Numbered from the stretch's first letter, positions 23,804 to 34,890 are shown. The stretch is DNA of 64,000 nt from Sycobia sp. Sy_11 (GCA_018907035.1 JACCIC010000208.1:37501-101500); one strand, 5' to 3'. The notes: generated from the sequence alone by a model not told the origin. Numbers and translations are program-made.

Positions 23804-25072
23804 ATATAAAGAAAGATACTTTCTTTTATTTCCTTTTCAGACTGAATATATTAGTAAATGAATAATAAAAAGAAGTGTATGTTGAATTAGGTTTAAGACA
23901 CTTGAATTAATAAAGGTTAATAAAAGTTGTTAAAATAAACTACTTAGAATTATATTAAAAGGAATTGACATTGAGAGAATAAAAACTTAAATGTCGTTTC
24001 TGTTGCAAAGATCAATGGAGTATTAATTGATTTTAATGGAAGTGGATATTCAGGTGTAATAATTAAATAGACAAATGAAAAATTTATATTAAATTGCGAT
24101 TTTTATACTAAGCGCACGAGGCATAAAAAACCTCCGGTCGATGAGTAGAGGAAAAAGCCGGTTTTACAATAATTTCTAAACAATATACACGTATATCTTA
24201 ATATCTCTTACAGTGGCTAAACGCGCTCTTACAGAATAAGACTTGCTTACCGCACACACAAATCTTAGATGTATAAGCACTCCAGCGCAGGACGATGCCG
24301 CCGCTATCCTATACGGCGGGTGAGGTCCGTTGGGGAAGAAGCGCACCACTGGTGACCTCCTGCTCTGAGCCGCAGCCCTAACGTCTCAGGAACGAGTACA
24401 GCCCTTGCCGCTGAGCTCACCCTCTGGGCACAACACCGTGCGCCGCTGGGAAACTCCTCGGATTTCTAACATCAGTAGATACCATAAGGCCAAGCGCCTT
24501 GTCCCGCAAACAGTTTTTAATCGCGTGCACACACACCCACATGCAATCGCAATATATTCTAATAAACGCGATGATAGAAGTGAATTTAGACTTTAACCTA
24601 ATGCGTCACGCAACAGATGAACAAATACGAGAAAAACAATACAAACGGAGTAAATTCAAGAAACTACCGCGCTTTCTCCTACCGAAGGTTCTCACACGTT
24701 CAATGGTCGGGAGCGTAGTGTCCTTAGTCCATTCACATCATCGGACTAGATGTGTAAGGAAGGCTGGGAGATGGGGAGATCGCTCTATCATGAAGCCTAT
24801 GCAGGCCATATCTCTCTCTAAGGTTTGAGTGAGACCCATACCGTAGTCATCTGCACACCATCTGCCCTTAACAACTGCGCACCCCCACATCGATACGTAT
24901 GCCATCTCAAACAGTTTCTTTCATTATAGGTATGAGTTAATATATAGTAAGGTTTTAAGTATTGTAAATACATTTATAAAATAATTTCTAAAAGAATAAA
25001 ACTCTTTCATAACAGAGAGCAACACAGTTTTCAATTTCATGTCAATAAATTTATAAAAGATTTCCCATTACA
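23804..25072 (+). repeat. gypsy D 3' LTR, split by a nested insertion
   Basis: The first part (23804-24000) matches the start of the 5' LTR, with a short extra AATATATTAGTAAATG segment. The second part (24914-25072) matches its end, from TTTCATTATAGGTATGAG to TTTCCCATTACA. The 913 bp between is a later insertion. Confidence 0.85.
24001..24913. mobile_element. Solo LTR (913 bp) inside the gypsy D 3' LTR
   Basis: It begins TGTTGCAAAG and ends TCTCAAACA. It is flanked by GTTTC on both sides (23996-24000 and 24914-24918), a 5-bp target duplication. No reading frame of a retroelement lies inside. Base composition changes sharply to GC-richer DNA in its middle (24280-24480). TG...CA ends with a 5-bp duplication fit a copia, BEL/Pao or gypsy solo LTR. 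It differs from the 3285-4827 LTR. Confidence 0.7.
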
Positions 25073-26219
25073 TATATATAATCACATGTATGCCTCATTA
25101 GGACTTGGCTTTTGAGCCTGGAGTTGCCTCCACTAGCTCTGGATCCTTGTGCCCGGATGTAATATTTATATATAATAAAAATATATAAGGGAGGAAGAAG
25201 AAAACCTAGTCTTCTCGAATATTAGATGGAGGCCAAGGAACTTCTCGTGGATATGGGCTCCTTCTCTTACAAGAGGACGTTCTTATCCGCCTTAGACTTC
25301 CAATTTAACTATTTGCCTACTGCTAGTAAAGTTTGGAGAAATGTAGTGGAAAGGATTTGGGGCTTGTATAGTCCCAGCCTATTGCAAGGGGGACCCAATC
25401 ACTTCCCCGGTAAGGTTTAATTTGCGAATGGTCGAGCGAGAAAAATGAATTTCAAAAAAATTGATTGTTACTATTTTTTTACTCACTTTATTTTTTTCTA
25501 TTAGCGCAGATACCTCTAATCCACTAGAGAGAGAGAGAGAGAGAGAGAGATTCTTTCCTGGCTGCTGCTTTTGGGGTAGTTGTTGCTGATGGTGGAATCG
25601 TACGTGGAGTAAGGAGTGATATGAAAGGTAACGTGGGATGTGAAGAATGAGTAGAAGTAGACGCAGGAATAGGCGGTGAGCATATCAAAATCTGCTCTTT
25701 TATAGGAGAAGCGTGATATCTTCTATTGTTCGGAGTTTCCACTTATGTGATTGGCCTGGAGAATTCGGGGGCTTGTGTATCTTCCTCTTTCTCTCACAGA
25801 TGGCATTAGGTGTACTAAAAGCTTACATTATAAGTTTATAATATTATAATACTTCTTATATTTGTACAATCCTTTTTAACACAATTATTCTGTTTTGTAC
25901 ATTTGTTTAGTCGTGGATTCGTATAAATGTTTTATTAATGGTACAGTTATTTCTATCTATTGCAATTCGATAATTTTTCATGTTTTACATGATATTTGTT
26001 TGTATATTTTATTGATCGCATATGAATATGATTTTTATTATTATATACGTTCAATAAAATATACTGCTGATATTTGCAACATCAAGGTTATGTGCCTTTG
26101 TGCATCAATTTATAATTTTAATATTAGGTTTATATATAATTATGATATATTATATTGTGCATATTTAACTCGTTCTACAAATATTTACAGTACATATTTA
26201 TTTTATATGTATTATTTAT

Positions 26220-26295
<76 letters not shown>

Positions 26296-27070
26296 TTTTT
26301 TATAGTAATATTTATAGATTTTAAGATATGTATATTCTATCATTACGCATATAATATTCTTATTTATAATATCTCTTGTTTATTTCTATAATATATTTAT
26401 TCGTTCCACATATACATATCCATGCACCCATTTTACTATATACATACGCATATATATCAATGTAGAAATACGTATATAATATTTAAGTTTGTTTATAATG
26501 CATGTATATACCACATGTGTATTTTTATTATTTATACTGTAACATGTATAGGTTACTTTACCCTATACATGTTGATTATTACAACAAATAAGAAAAAAAG
26601 GAGGGAAAAAGGGAAAAAGAAAGAGAGAGAAGGAGAATAAATGAAAAATTGTAATACAGTTAGTCAAAAATATATTTTGAAGTAGACAGTTTAGAATTTT
26701 TAAACAAATACGTTACCATTGTTAGTAAAAGGAATAAATTGTTAAATCGAGCTATTATTTAAAAATCTAATTTTGAGAAATTCAAGATTTTTATTGTAAT
26801 ATAATAGAAGTGATTTTACGTGCAAGTCTTTGCGGAATAATTGAGTTCAATAAACCGGCCGATCACCTGCGCGTCTATTTGTATAGACAAAATCCAAAAC
26901 TTATTCATTTATACATCGTTGGGTTGAGTTTTTTTTCAGCGTCGTATAATAAGGTTGGTGGATTTTTCTTTGCTTTTTACATCTTTGAATTTCAGTAGAG
27001 TATGATTTCTCTCTACTAATTTCTATTATTTTCTTAATTAAAAAATCTTAGAAATTATAAACTAGTGTAA
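25073..27070. other. AT-rich spacer with microsatellites
   Basis: 25226-25420 on plus (64 codons) and 25524-25742 on minus (72 codons, Ser/Pro/Thr-rich, ending in the GA repeat) are open but resemble nothing I know. (GA)n lies at 25526-25551. The rest is AT-rich and without a supported gene. Confidence 0.5.
26224..26293. repeat. (AT)n(GT)n compound microsatellite
   Basis: About 13 AT units pass directly into about 22 TG units. The open frames seen across it are artefacts of the repeat. Confidence 0.95.
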
Positions 27071-27076
27071 TAAAGT

Positions 27077-27230
27077 GTGAGAGAGAGAGAGAGATACGAA
27101 CATAGAATATAAATCGTAAGAGCAACAAGCGCGTACACGGTTTTCTGTAATAGTTCATCCTGCTCTTCGTAAGGTGGCGCTCTTGTTGCCTTGTCTCTCT
27201 ACTATACTTACAAATTTATCTCTCTCACAC
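27077..27230. mobile_element. Small MITE-like hairpin
   Basis: The left end GTGTGAGAGAGAGAGAGAGAT and the right end ATCTCTCTCACAC are inverted. Inside them a second pair of matching blocks (GCAACAAGCGCG and GCGCTCTTGTTGCC) is also roughly inverted. About 155 bp, no coding. No clear target duplication was seen, so the call stays tentative. Confidence 0.4.
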
Positions 27231-27645
27231 CCTATGTGAACGGATTCATGCCTTAATATATCACGGGTGCGTATTAGGTAGGGGTAGCATATTATTTATT
27301 ATAATTTTTTATAATTTAATAAATATTAAATTTATTTTCTTATTTAATTAAATAAATTTTCTTTTTATTTTTTATTAGTAATAGAAAATATAAAAATATT
27401 CCCCCCTATACCTGATAATTCATCCGTCATTTCCTGGATTATTGATAATCTATCAATATATATATTATTATTTAAATAATTTCCAGGATAAATAAGGGTA
27501 AGTCTGAGGAAGAAATATCCGTAAAGAACCTACGGTCTAGAAAAAATTGTTGTTTTAAACAATTTAATCCGTTCGGGGTTCTTTACAACTCTGTCAAAGG
27601 GTACTTCTACAGGGTGTTTCATAAATAAGTATCCCGTTACAATAC

Positions 27646-27705
<60 letters not shown>

Positions 27706-29640
27706 TTAATTATAATGTAATATACATTTTTAATATATATATACGTTATTTGATAATCATATGTTTGTTAATTTTTACTTCTTCACAAGGTACATATTAT
27801 TCATTTATAAAACACATTTTAAATTATATATTTTCCATTCTTGAATTCTATTTTATTTTGTAGTTTCTTATTTAGAGTCAAAAGATGAGAGAAAGTTCGT
27901 TGGAACCTCTCTAATCTGTTGACTCTGTCCGAAAATATGTGGGGGAGATAAGGATGCATCGTATAGGTAGAAATATCAGTAGTCTTGCCAGATACTGCAC
28001 CTGAAAAAGCAGTGTGATGCAACTCGGCACGGCGATGCCCTACAGTCTTATGGAAAATTTTTATTTTCCGTATGGGTTCGAACACCGTGCCTCGCCGCGC
28101 AGAGCCGCGACATTGAAGGGCACAGCACCGGCCTTGGGTTGGCTATCGACCTGCTTTGATATTTCTTTTTCTCTTTTTTTTTTAATTGAATGATGACGTA
28201 ATAAAATATAAGATGAATTTTTTTAAATTTCGTAGATTTACTCTAAAATCTCATATATTAAATTAATTTACTCAGAGTATATTGATCGCATCAATTTCAA
28301 AATTATTCAGGTTACAGTTTATTCTATAAACTAATTTGAAGGAGAATATTCAAAATATTAATTTAAAAATATTCATTGGTAAAATTTTTAAACAGTGATA
28401 ATTTTATCGTTGAAATGATTGTAAGATGTCCATCTCTCGACTGAAATTAATTATGAAAAAAATAGTTTGATATTCTTATCTATAAAATCTACTTTTAAAA
28501 ATGATGTGACTATTAGATCAGAAGCTATCACATATTTTCCGAATATACGTTTTGTAACGCGTGTCTCACACTGCTGAAAATGTATAGATATTTAATCTTT
28601 AGAGTATCGCACGTGTTGTTCATTCAATTATCTCAAAAATCTATTTTATAAAAATTTTGTGTCTATATTAGATCAATAGTTAGTAAATATGTTAGTCGCA
28701 GCAAGCTGAACGTGTGTTAAAATTTCTCAGATGCTCGTATATATTTGCCAACTTTAATCTTTATTATATTATATGATAGCTTGGATAGGTTTATTGATTG
28801 GGTTTATGAGTAGGATGATTGAAAGTATTTTTGAATTCTCAAAATCGGTTGAGCTTGTCACTTACAATCACAACGTAGATGATTTTTCTATTACCGGGAG
28901 ATTGAGAACTATAGCGTTGGTCCTGTATCGGCACGCTGAATAACTTGAACATGGAAATATTTAATAACTTTTGATCGAATAGATACACCATCTTTTTTAA
29001 AAATGGATTTCGTAGACAAAAAAATACAGAACACAATAATATTTATCAAAATTGATTTCAGTTTGGTGCAAGCATGTTAAGTACATTTTTTGAACAATGT
29101 CACTGTTTATACTTTTAAGTTTTTAACTATAAAAATTTTTTAAAATTGACATTCGAAGATTACATAACAAAGTATGTAAATAATCAAAGTTCGACATAGA
29201 TGCGATGAATATAGTTCGAGAATCAATTTCAAGCATGAAGGCTTTAGAGTAAAGCTATCAATAATTTTCAAAATTCATTTGTGGGTATGTTCGAAAAAAA
29301 ATTTTTTGCTGAAAATTCTAAAGTAGGCCTTTATTAATTTTATATCAGGAATCTGTACAAAATCCAGATTATTTTAAAATATCGAGTTATGTTCTCGAAA
29401 TTTATGCAATTACTGCAAAAGGTTATCCTTTATAGAGTTTTGGAAGACATTATACACAATTAACTTAAAATAACAAAATTCCTGTTATAAATATATATAT
29501 TATAGGACAGCGAAAATATTAAAACCATATATAGAAAGTATGGGTGAAAATTTTGCGAATTATGAAAACCTATATAGAAGAAGAAAACTATAACAACACA
29601 AACCAATTAGTATAAACAGAAATGTACTCCTATTAAACAT
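27231..29640. other. AT-rich spacer
   Basis: 27515-27590 holds an imperfect inverted pair (GTAAAGAACCT and GGGGTTCTTTAC). An (AT)n follows at 27650-27700. The ORF at 27819-28085 on minus (88 codons) is unlike any family I know. GTTCGAACCC on minus near 28076 resembles a tRNA-type B box. The rest shows no gene. Confidence 0.4.
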
Positions 29641-29644
29641 TTCA

Positions 29645-29794
29645 TTATACAAAGCTATATTGATGTTCATATATTCTTTGTTTTAGGTACGTTTTTCCAA
29701 TACAATATTTATCACAATCTTTACAAATTATTTTATATACTACTTCTGTAATTATATATACTCCATAATGCCTATAGCAAAGTCAACTATGTTT
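29645..29794 (-). pseudogene. Penelope-like GIY-YIG endonuclease scrap
   Basis: A short minus-strand frame reads EVVYKIICKDCDKYCIGKTY and then LKQRIYEHQYS, ending at a TAA. This matches the start of the GIY-YIG endonuclease of Penelope-like retroelements, in which VYKI.C..C...YIG is followed by an R..EH helix. The Tyr-Ile-Gly here is Cys-Ile-Gly. Only about 45 residues remain and no RT is present nearby, so it is a fragment. Confidence 0.5.
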
Positions 29795-29814
29795 TTTCTT
29801 TTTTTTTTAAATCT

Positions 29815-30885
29815 ATTTAAATAACCTTTCTTACATCTCTAATTATGGGATTATAATGAACTATGCGATTGTGCAAAGATCAAATAATAAGCTGTAATAT
29901 TAACTGGAAAGTTCTCTTTAGCTTCAAATTCTTAACGTACATCTACAGAAGCGCTCTTTAGAGATTCATTTTGTCGTGAGCAATCAATAACTATGAGAGG
30001 TTCATTCTCGAAAAAACTGTTTCTTTGCAAACAGTTGTTGAGTATCCCTTGTAAGGTATGTTTTTTGGAAATTTACATACATATTATAACGTGTTACATA
30101 TTGATTATTAGATATGTCACGATTTAGGTTATTATACGGATAATATTGCGAATTCAAGAAAAGTCTCAGGTTACTAATATTGTAATGATCAAAACTTAAT
30201 ATTAAATAAACTTCATATTTTTTCTTTGTCTGTAAGCCGAGAATCACATAACGTGGTTTCTCCAATTGATTGAAAGTTTTCAGTGTCCACACATGCTTAT
30301 TGGCGATTCGTAGAACAAGATATTTAAATAGTTCCCATACACGATAATACATTGAGAAGGGATTATCTTTGCCAATGAAATTTAAAAGTTGGATTTTTTG
30401 TTTATCAGAAGCAATGACATAAGGCATTAACCATTCTATCTTTGTTATTTTTATGTTATATTCTTCATATGTAGTATTATTATCTACTGTATTACCTTCC
30501 TGGATTATAGCTTTCAGGTCCGATCTCGATCTTACCACAATAAGTTCGTGCTTCATATTAATTACATTTTTTTATAATCAATCTTCTGCCGATCCCAAAA
30601 TCATACTTAGAGGAATAGCAACGTCAAAGTTTCCATATCTATCTATCAAAGTTCTCGTTGCTTCTTCATTGCCCACCCAGCCTACATTTTCAAGCATGAG
30701 CGTCTCCTTGGTATTGAACGAAGCCCATCCTTTCATGACACTACTCAATCCAACATTTTTACTTTTGTTTATTTCAACACCATTAATTTCGTTGCGAATT
30801 TCATCAAAAAAATGACAAATACCATTGTTGACAAATCTAGCCTTACATCGTGAATTTCTATCAGTGTTTTTAAATTTTTACATAG
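29815..30885 (-). pseudogene. Polinton/Maverick major capsid-like protein relic
   Basis: The longest frame (30002-30556, 184 codons) includes TYEEYNIKITKIEWLMPYV, KPRYVILGLQT and FLNSQYYPYNNLN. Coding of the same protein continues upstream in another frame to about 30860 (GICHFFDEIRNEINGVEI, then KGWASFNTKETLML). It also runs downstream to about 29820 (IVIDCSRQNESLKS, VDVR, a stop, EFEAKENFPVN). I recall this protein as the double-jelly-roll capsid type linked to insect Polintons. The neighbouring protease and integrase, both Polinton-type, strengthen that reading. Frame changes and stops show it is dead. Confidence 0.6.
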
Positions 30886-31009
30886 ATATGGACAGAACTA
30901 CGTGATGGCAGAAGACACGGATCTTGGTGTTGGATGAAAATGCGAATTTCATCATTGTGATCAAATTTAGTGATGTGACTTATCGAATCTGTCACCTGAT
31001 GAATTTAGT

Positions 31010-31754
31010 ATTTTGTTCATTTTTCAGAAAGCAGCAGAAAATTATACAAGTAATTTTTTCCTTGAACTATTAGAGTAAAACTTTGGAGGAACTGAATGGT
31101 CTGTAGTGTTCATTTCATAAGATTTATGGGAGGTTTCAGATCACCAAAACTGTCAAAGTAGGTGACGACGGATCCTCTCTTTCGATAACTGACCCAATGA
31201 GTACCTTTATTTTGCGAATCATCAAGATTAACAATAGCAGATTCGTTCGGCCATGGTCCATTACGAGGAAAGCTATTTCATGAAAACACCTCGAAAGTGT
31301 GGAATTTGTAATATATGTGCATATTTTATAAGATCGTAGTTTGTTAGTAGACGATTTGGCAAAATTAAAGTTTTTTTTTCTTTTAATTAGACCGTGTCCG
31401 ACATGCAGTTTGAGGAATAATTCCACTCCACGTTTATATGGCTTCAGATAGAGACCTTTACCTAAAGTAATAGCTTGCATCGTATTATTATGACACTTAA
31501 TTCCTTGATAATCTTTCTGCGCAGCTTTAGCATCATTTGCTGCTTTAGCTATTTGCAGCAGCACATCGGGCTAAATTCCCAGTTGCACTTAGTCCTGCGA
31601 ACGGTGGAATAAGGAAAGGAAGAATTCCGCTAATTTTAAAGGGAGGGGGTATCACAATGAGAACTTTCTTCGTACAACCACTATCCTTAAGAGCTTGACG
31701 GATACTTTTTAAGTCAGACTGTATTACTTTGCGTGAATTTTTACCCGATTTCAA
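31010..31754 (-). pseudogene. Polinton/Maverick adenain-like cysteine protease relic
   Basis: From the N-terminus on the minus strand, ORF 31545-31754 has ILPFLIPPFAGLSATGNL, a hydrophobic Gly/Ala segment seen ahead of this protease in insect Polintons. ORF 31136-31564 continues with NDAKAAQKDY and LGKGLYLKPYKRG. In other frames the enzyme itself is visible: LLTNYDLIKYAHILQIPHFRGVFM, then GTHWVSYRKRG with the catalytic His (31197-31199), then YFDSFGDLKPP with the acidic residue (31138-31160). The Cys-containing C-terminal half is not visible. In Polintons the enzyme matures the capsid proteins. At least two frameshifts and several stops are present. Confidence 0.65.
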
Positions 31755-31919
31755 TGATTTTTTTTGCTGATGTTACCAATTCGTTGAGTTTCAACCCCAT
31801 TCCGGCTTTTGCCTTTAATTTCATAGCACTTGCAACCGCTAGAGCTGACGCTTTCTCAGCAAGACAAGTCCTTAATCCGTCAAGTCAATTATGATGCTTG
31901 ATGACGTAGCTTGTGAGAA

Positions 31920-32821
31920 GCAAGATGACGTCAGAGTATTTTCAAGCGAAGAAAATATGATATACGTAGTATAGATGAAACTTGGCAAGCAGATCTTGTA
32001 GAAATGATACCCTACTCTAAGGAGAATAAGGGGTTTCGTTACTTACTCACTGTTATAGATTTATTTTCGAAGCATGCTTGGGCTAAACCAGTAAAGTCAA
32101 AGAATGGTAACGATGTTACTCTCGCTATCAATACGATATTGAAACATGGAAGAGTACCATCAAATCTACAAACCGATCAAGGAAAAGAATTTTACAATTC
32201 ACGCTTCCAAAACCTCATGAAAAAGTATAGGATAAATCTATACTCTACACACAGTAATCTTCATGCAAGTATTTGTGAACGATTTAATAGAACCTTAAAA
32301 AATTCAATGTGAATACACTTCAGCAAACCAGGAAACTCTAAATGTATAGATATCCTACCAGATTTACTGAAAGCTTACAATTCAAGAAAACATCCAACAA
32401 TAGGAATAAGCCTGAAAATGTAAGCCAAGAAAACGAAAGGGAGTTGAAGAAGCGTTTTTTAATCGAGATGATACCAAGGAAAAAACCGAAATACAATGTA
32501 AAAGATAATGTACGAATAAGTAAAATAAAACATATTTTTCAAAAAGGCTACACACCTAATTGGTGTACTGAAATTTTTACAGTATCAAGAGTTGTAAAAA
32601 CTGATCCAGTAACTTATCACGTTAAAGATTATTACAATAAGTCTGTATCTGGGGATTTTTAGGAAACTGGAATTGAAAAGACTAAGTATCCTGAAATTTA
32701 TCTAGTAGAAAAAGTACTAAAACAGAGTGGTAACCGCGTATATGTTAAATGGTTAGGATCCAATAGTGAGCGTAATAGTTGGATAAATAAAAAAGAAATA
32801 TTAAGTAACATATATAGATAG
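31920..32821 (+). pseudogene. Polinton/Maverick integrase with chromodomain, broken
   Basis: A retroviral-type integrase on the opposite strand to the capsid and protease, as Polintons usually have it. The core starts near 31940 (IDETWQADLVEMIPYSKENKG, first Asp). VPSNLQTDQGKEFYNSRF holds the second Asp and ASICERFNRTLKN the Glu, so all three catalytic residues are kept. A TGA at 32310-32312 and frame changes follow. 32342-32662 holds the linker and SH3-like part (YTPNWCTEIFTVSRVVKTDPVTY). A TAG at about 32660 precedes the chromodomain (YLVEKVLKQSGNRVYVKWLGS, then NSWINKKEIL), which ends at the TAG near 32821. The combination of DDE core and chromodomain is typical of this group. Confidence 0.75.
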
Positions 32822-32969
32822 GTGTACGAGCACTAATTTCAAAGTAAATAAGAAAGACATTGTATTATGATTATAATACTTATTTATGTAATTAGTTATA
32901 CATGATTTTTTTTTTGATTGCTGACAAATAAATAATGAAAAGAAATGAAACTATGTGTTTTATTATTAC

Positions 32970-33179
32970 TTAAGAAGTAGAAGTATTAAACTTAAAACAA
33001 CTACCAGCCTGATACTCTATAAATAAACAAAGGTTATTTGCTTTGTTAGCCATATTTATGAAAAATTCTTCATCTTTTAATATGGCTGACGATATCTTTT
33101 GTAGTAAGAATATTTGAAACTGGTCGTCCAGCTCCGTTTCAATGACCTTCATTGCAATAAATGCAGAGTGAAGGTTCAT
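32970..33179 (-). CDS. Small unrecognised frame beside the Polinton relic
   Basis: 69 codons from ATG at 33179 (MNLHSAFIAMKVIETELDDQ) to a TAA. The composition is normal for protein (helix-forming, Cys near the end), unlike the AT-noise frames around it. It may be a remnant of a small Polinton gene because it lies just outside the integrase. I do not recognise it, and it may be chance. Confidence 0.25.
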   Translation of the reverse strand: MNLHSAFIAMKVIETELDDQFQIFLLQKISSAILKDEEFFINMANKANNLCLFIEYQAGSCFKFNTSTS

Positions 33180-33603
33180 ATGTGATGTGTAACAATCATC
33201 AAATATATATAAGACATTTAAGAATTTGTGCGATCTAGAATGTCTTGATAATACGCACAGCTATATATTATGATAATACAAATAGCTACAAAATTATTTG
33301 TGTGGAAGGTATGGACGAGACGAAATTTAATAAGAATATCAATATAATAAATTGTATATCAATATAAAAAATATATATTATATTATTAATAAAATGAATG
33401 TCTAAAAAATCATGAAAAATTTAATTATATTTTCTATTTCATTAAAATAAATATATTTGATAAATTAAACATTTTTTTTAATGATTAATATTAATTATTT
33501 AATAAAATTTATCTGAATGATCAATTATCTGAATTTATATTAACAGCAATATATTCATAAAAAAGTTATTTATATAATAAATTGTATATTACTATAAAAA
33601 ATA

Positions 33604-34890
33604 TTAGGAGTGTGAATAAGTCTTTCCCGTTTTTTGTAAGTGATGGCGCCACCAATACTGTGCGAGTATTCAATGGTTACATATGTCATAATCAAAGCTT
33701 ATTCATATGTCAACAATTCCATACTAACACATTAGTTAAAATTTTTTCGCATCATAAATTTTTGATATCGTGAAAATGTCGAAATTTGAGCCGAGTCGAC
33801 GTCATTTGCGGAAAGTTTCACTTTATTGGTTCAATTTGAAGAAATCTGCTGCCGAGACGCATCGATTGCTTCAGGAGGCTTATGGAGAAGGTTGTGTCGA
33901 TGATTCAAGTGTTCGCGGATGGTTTCGACGCTTCAAAAGGGGTGATTTCGACGTGGAAGACAAGGAGCGTTCCGGGCGGCCGAAAATTTTTGAAGATCGA
34001 GAATTGGCGACTTTGCTTGATGAAGATTCTTGTCAAACACAAGAAGAACTTGCTGAAGCATTGGGAGTTGACCGAACAACCATTTCCAAGCGTTTGAAAG
34101 CCATGGGAATGATCCAAAAGCAAGGAAATTGGGTGCCGTACGAACTGAAACTGAGAGACGTCGAACGGCGTTTTTTCACTTGCGAACAGCTGCTTCAGCG
34201 ACATAAAAGAAAGGATTTTCTGGATCGTATCGTGACTGGCGATGAAAAGTGGATACGTTACGATAATCCGAAGCGAAGAAAATCATGGGGACTACCCGGC
34301 AATGCATCATCATCGACGGCCAAGCCAAATATTCATGGCGCCAAGCTCATGCTCTGTATATGGTGGGACCAGCTAGGTGTGGTTTACTATGAGCTTCTGA
34401 AACCGAATGAAAGGATCACAGGCGAGGTCTATCGACGACAATTGATGCGTTTGAGCCGTGCACTGCGAGAAAAACGGCCACAATACTCCGACAGGCATGA
34501 CAAAGTTATTTTGCAACATGACAATGCTCGCCCACATGTTGCACCGCCGGTGAAAACATACTTAGAAACGCTCAAATGGGAAGTCCTACCCCACCCGCCG
34601 TATAGTCCAGACGTTGCTCCGTCTGATTATCATCTCTTCAGATCGATGACGCATGGCCTGGCTGACCAGCACTTCCATTCCTACGAGGAAGCCAAAAAAT
34701 GGGTGGATGACTGGATAGAGGCCAAACCGGTCGAATTTTTTCGCAACGGGATTCGTATGTTGCCAGAAAGATGGGAAAAAGTTGTAGCTAGCGATGGCCA
34801 ATACTTTCAATAATTCATTTGTAACCATTTTTTCACAATAAAGGCTCAAAATTTGAAAAAAAAACGGGAAAGACTTATTCACATACCTGA
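33604..34890 (+). mobile_element. Mariner element 2, structurally complete
   Basis: 1287 bp flanked by TA (33602-33603 and 34891-34892). Inverted ends of about 31 bp: left TTAGGAGTGTGAATAAGTCT, and right the same with three differences in its first seven bases. An intact transposase gene lies between. Length, ends and target are those of a full mariner. Its GC content is clearly higher than that of the flanks, a sign of recent arrival. Confidence 0.95.
33776..34813 (+). CDS. Mariner transposase, intact
   Basis: 345 codons, the length usual for the Mos1-type (mauritiana-like) mariner transposases. The ATG at 33776 (MSKFEPSRRH) is chosen because the upstream in-frame GTG at 33770 is not a eukaryotic start. 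Residues 1-115 hold two helix-turn-helix domains that bind the inverted ends, with GRPK at about 67-70 between them. WVPYEL (119-124) matches the WVPHEL dimer motif. The catalytic triad is complete: Asp156 (VTGDEKW), Asp249 (LQHDNARPH) and Asp284 (YSPDVAPSDYH), giving the D34D spacing. The C-terminus ends LPERWEKVVASDGQYFQ like its relatives. No stop or frameshift is present. It is predicted to cut and insert mariner DNA at TA. Whether it is expressed cannot be read from the sequence. Confidence 0.95.
   Translation: MSKFEPSRRHLRKVSLYWFNLKKSAAETHRLLQEAYGEGCVDDSSVRGWFRRFKRGDFDVEDKERSGRPKIFEDRELATLLDEDSCQTQEELAEALGVDRTTISKRLKAMGMIQKQGNWVPYELKLRDVERRFFTCEQLLQRHKRKDFLDRIVTGDEKWIRYDNPKRRKSWGLPGNASSSTAKPNIHGAKLMLCIWWDQLGVVYYELLKPNERITGEVYRRQLMRLSRALREKRPQYSDRHDKVILQHDNARPHVAPPVKTYLETLKWEVLPHPPYSPDVAPSDYHLFRSMTHGLADQHFHSYEEAKKWVDDWIEAKPVEFFRNGIRMLPERWEKVVASDGQYFQ

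Larger units (their letters stand above)
19284..25072 (+). mobile_element. gypsy D: LTR retrotransposon with both LTRs
   Basis: The 5' LTR (19284-19621) and 3' LTR (23804-24000 plus 24914-25072) match along their length, apart from small indels and a nested insertion in the 3' copy. The internal part encodes gag, protease, RT, RNase H and integrase, all on the plus strand. The element sits in an AT repeat: (AT)n directly precedes the 5' LTR and ATATATA follows the 3' LTR. This fits the TATATA target preference known for the 17.6/297 group. A purine-rich GTGCGGGAG directly before the 3' LTR is a likely polypurine tract. Stops and frameshifts make it inactive. Confidence 0.85.

Noticed and set aside
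25895..26391. Long open frames across the AT/GT microsatellite
   Set aside because: Tyr-Ile and Cys-Val repeats are direct products of the dinucleotide runs.
33882..34882. Other frames inside mariner 2
   Set aside because: They are shadows of the intact transposase.
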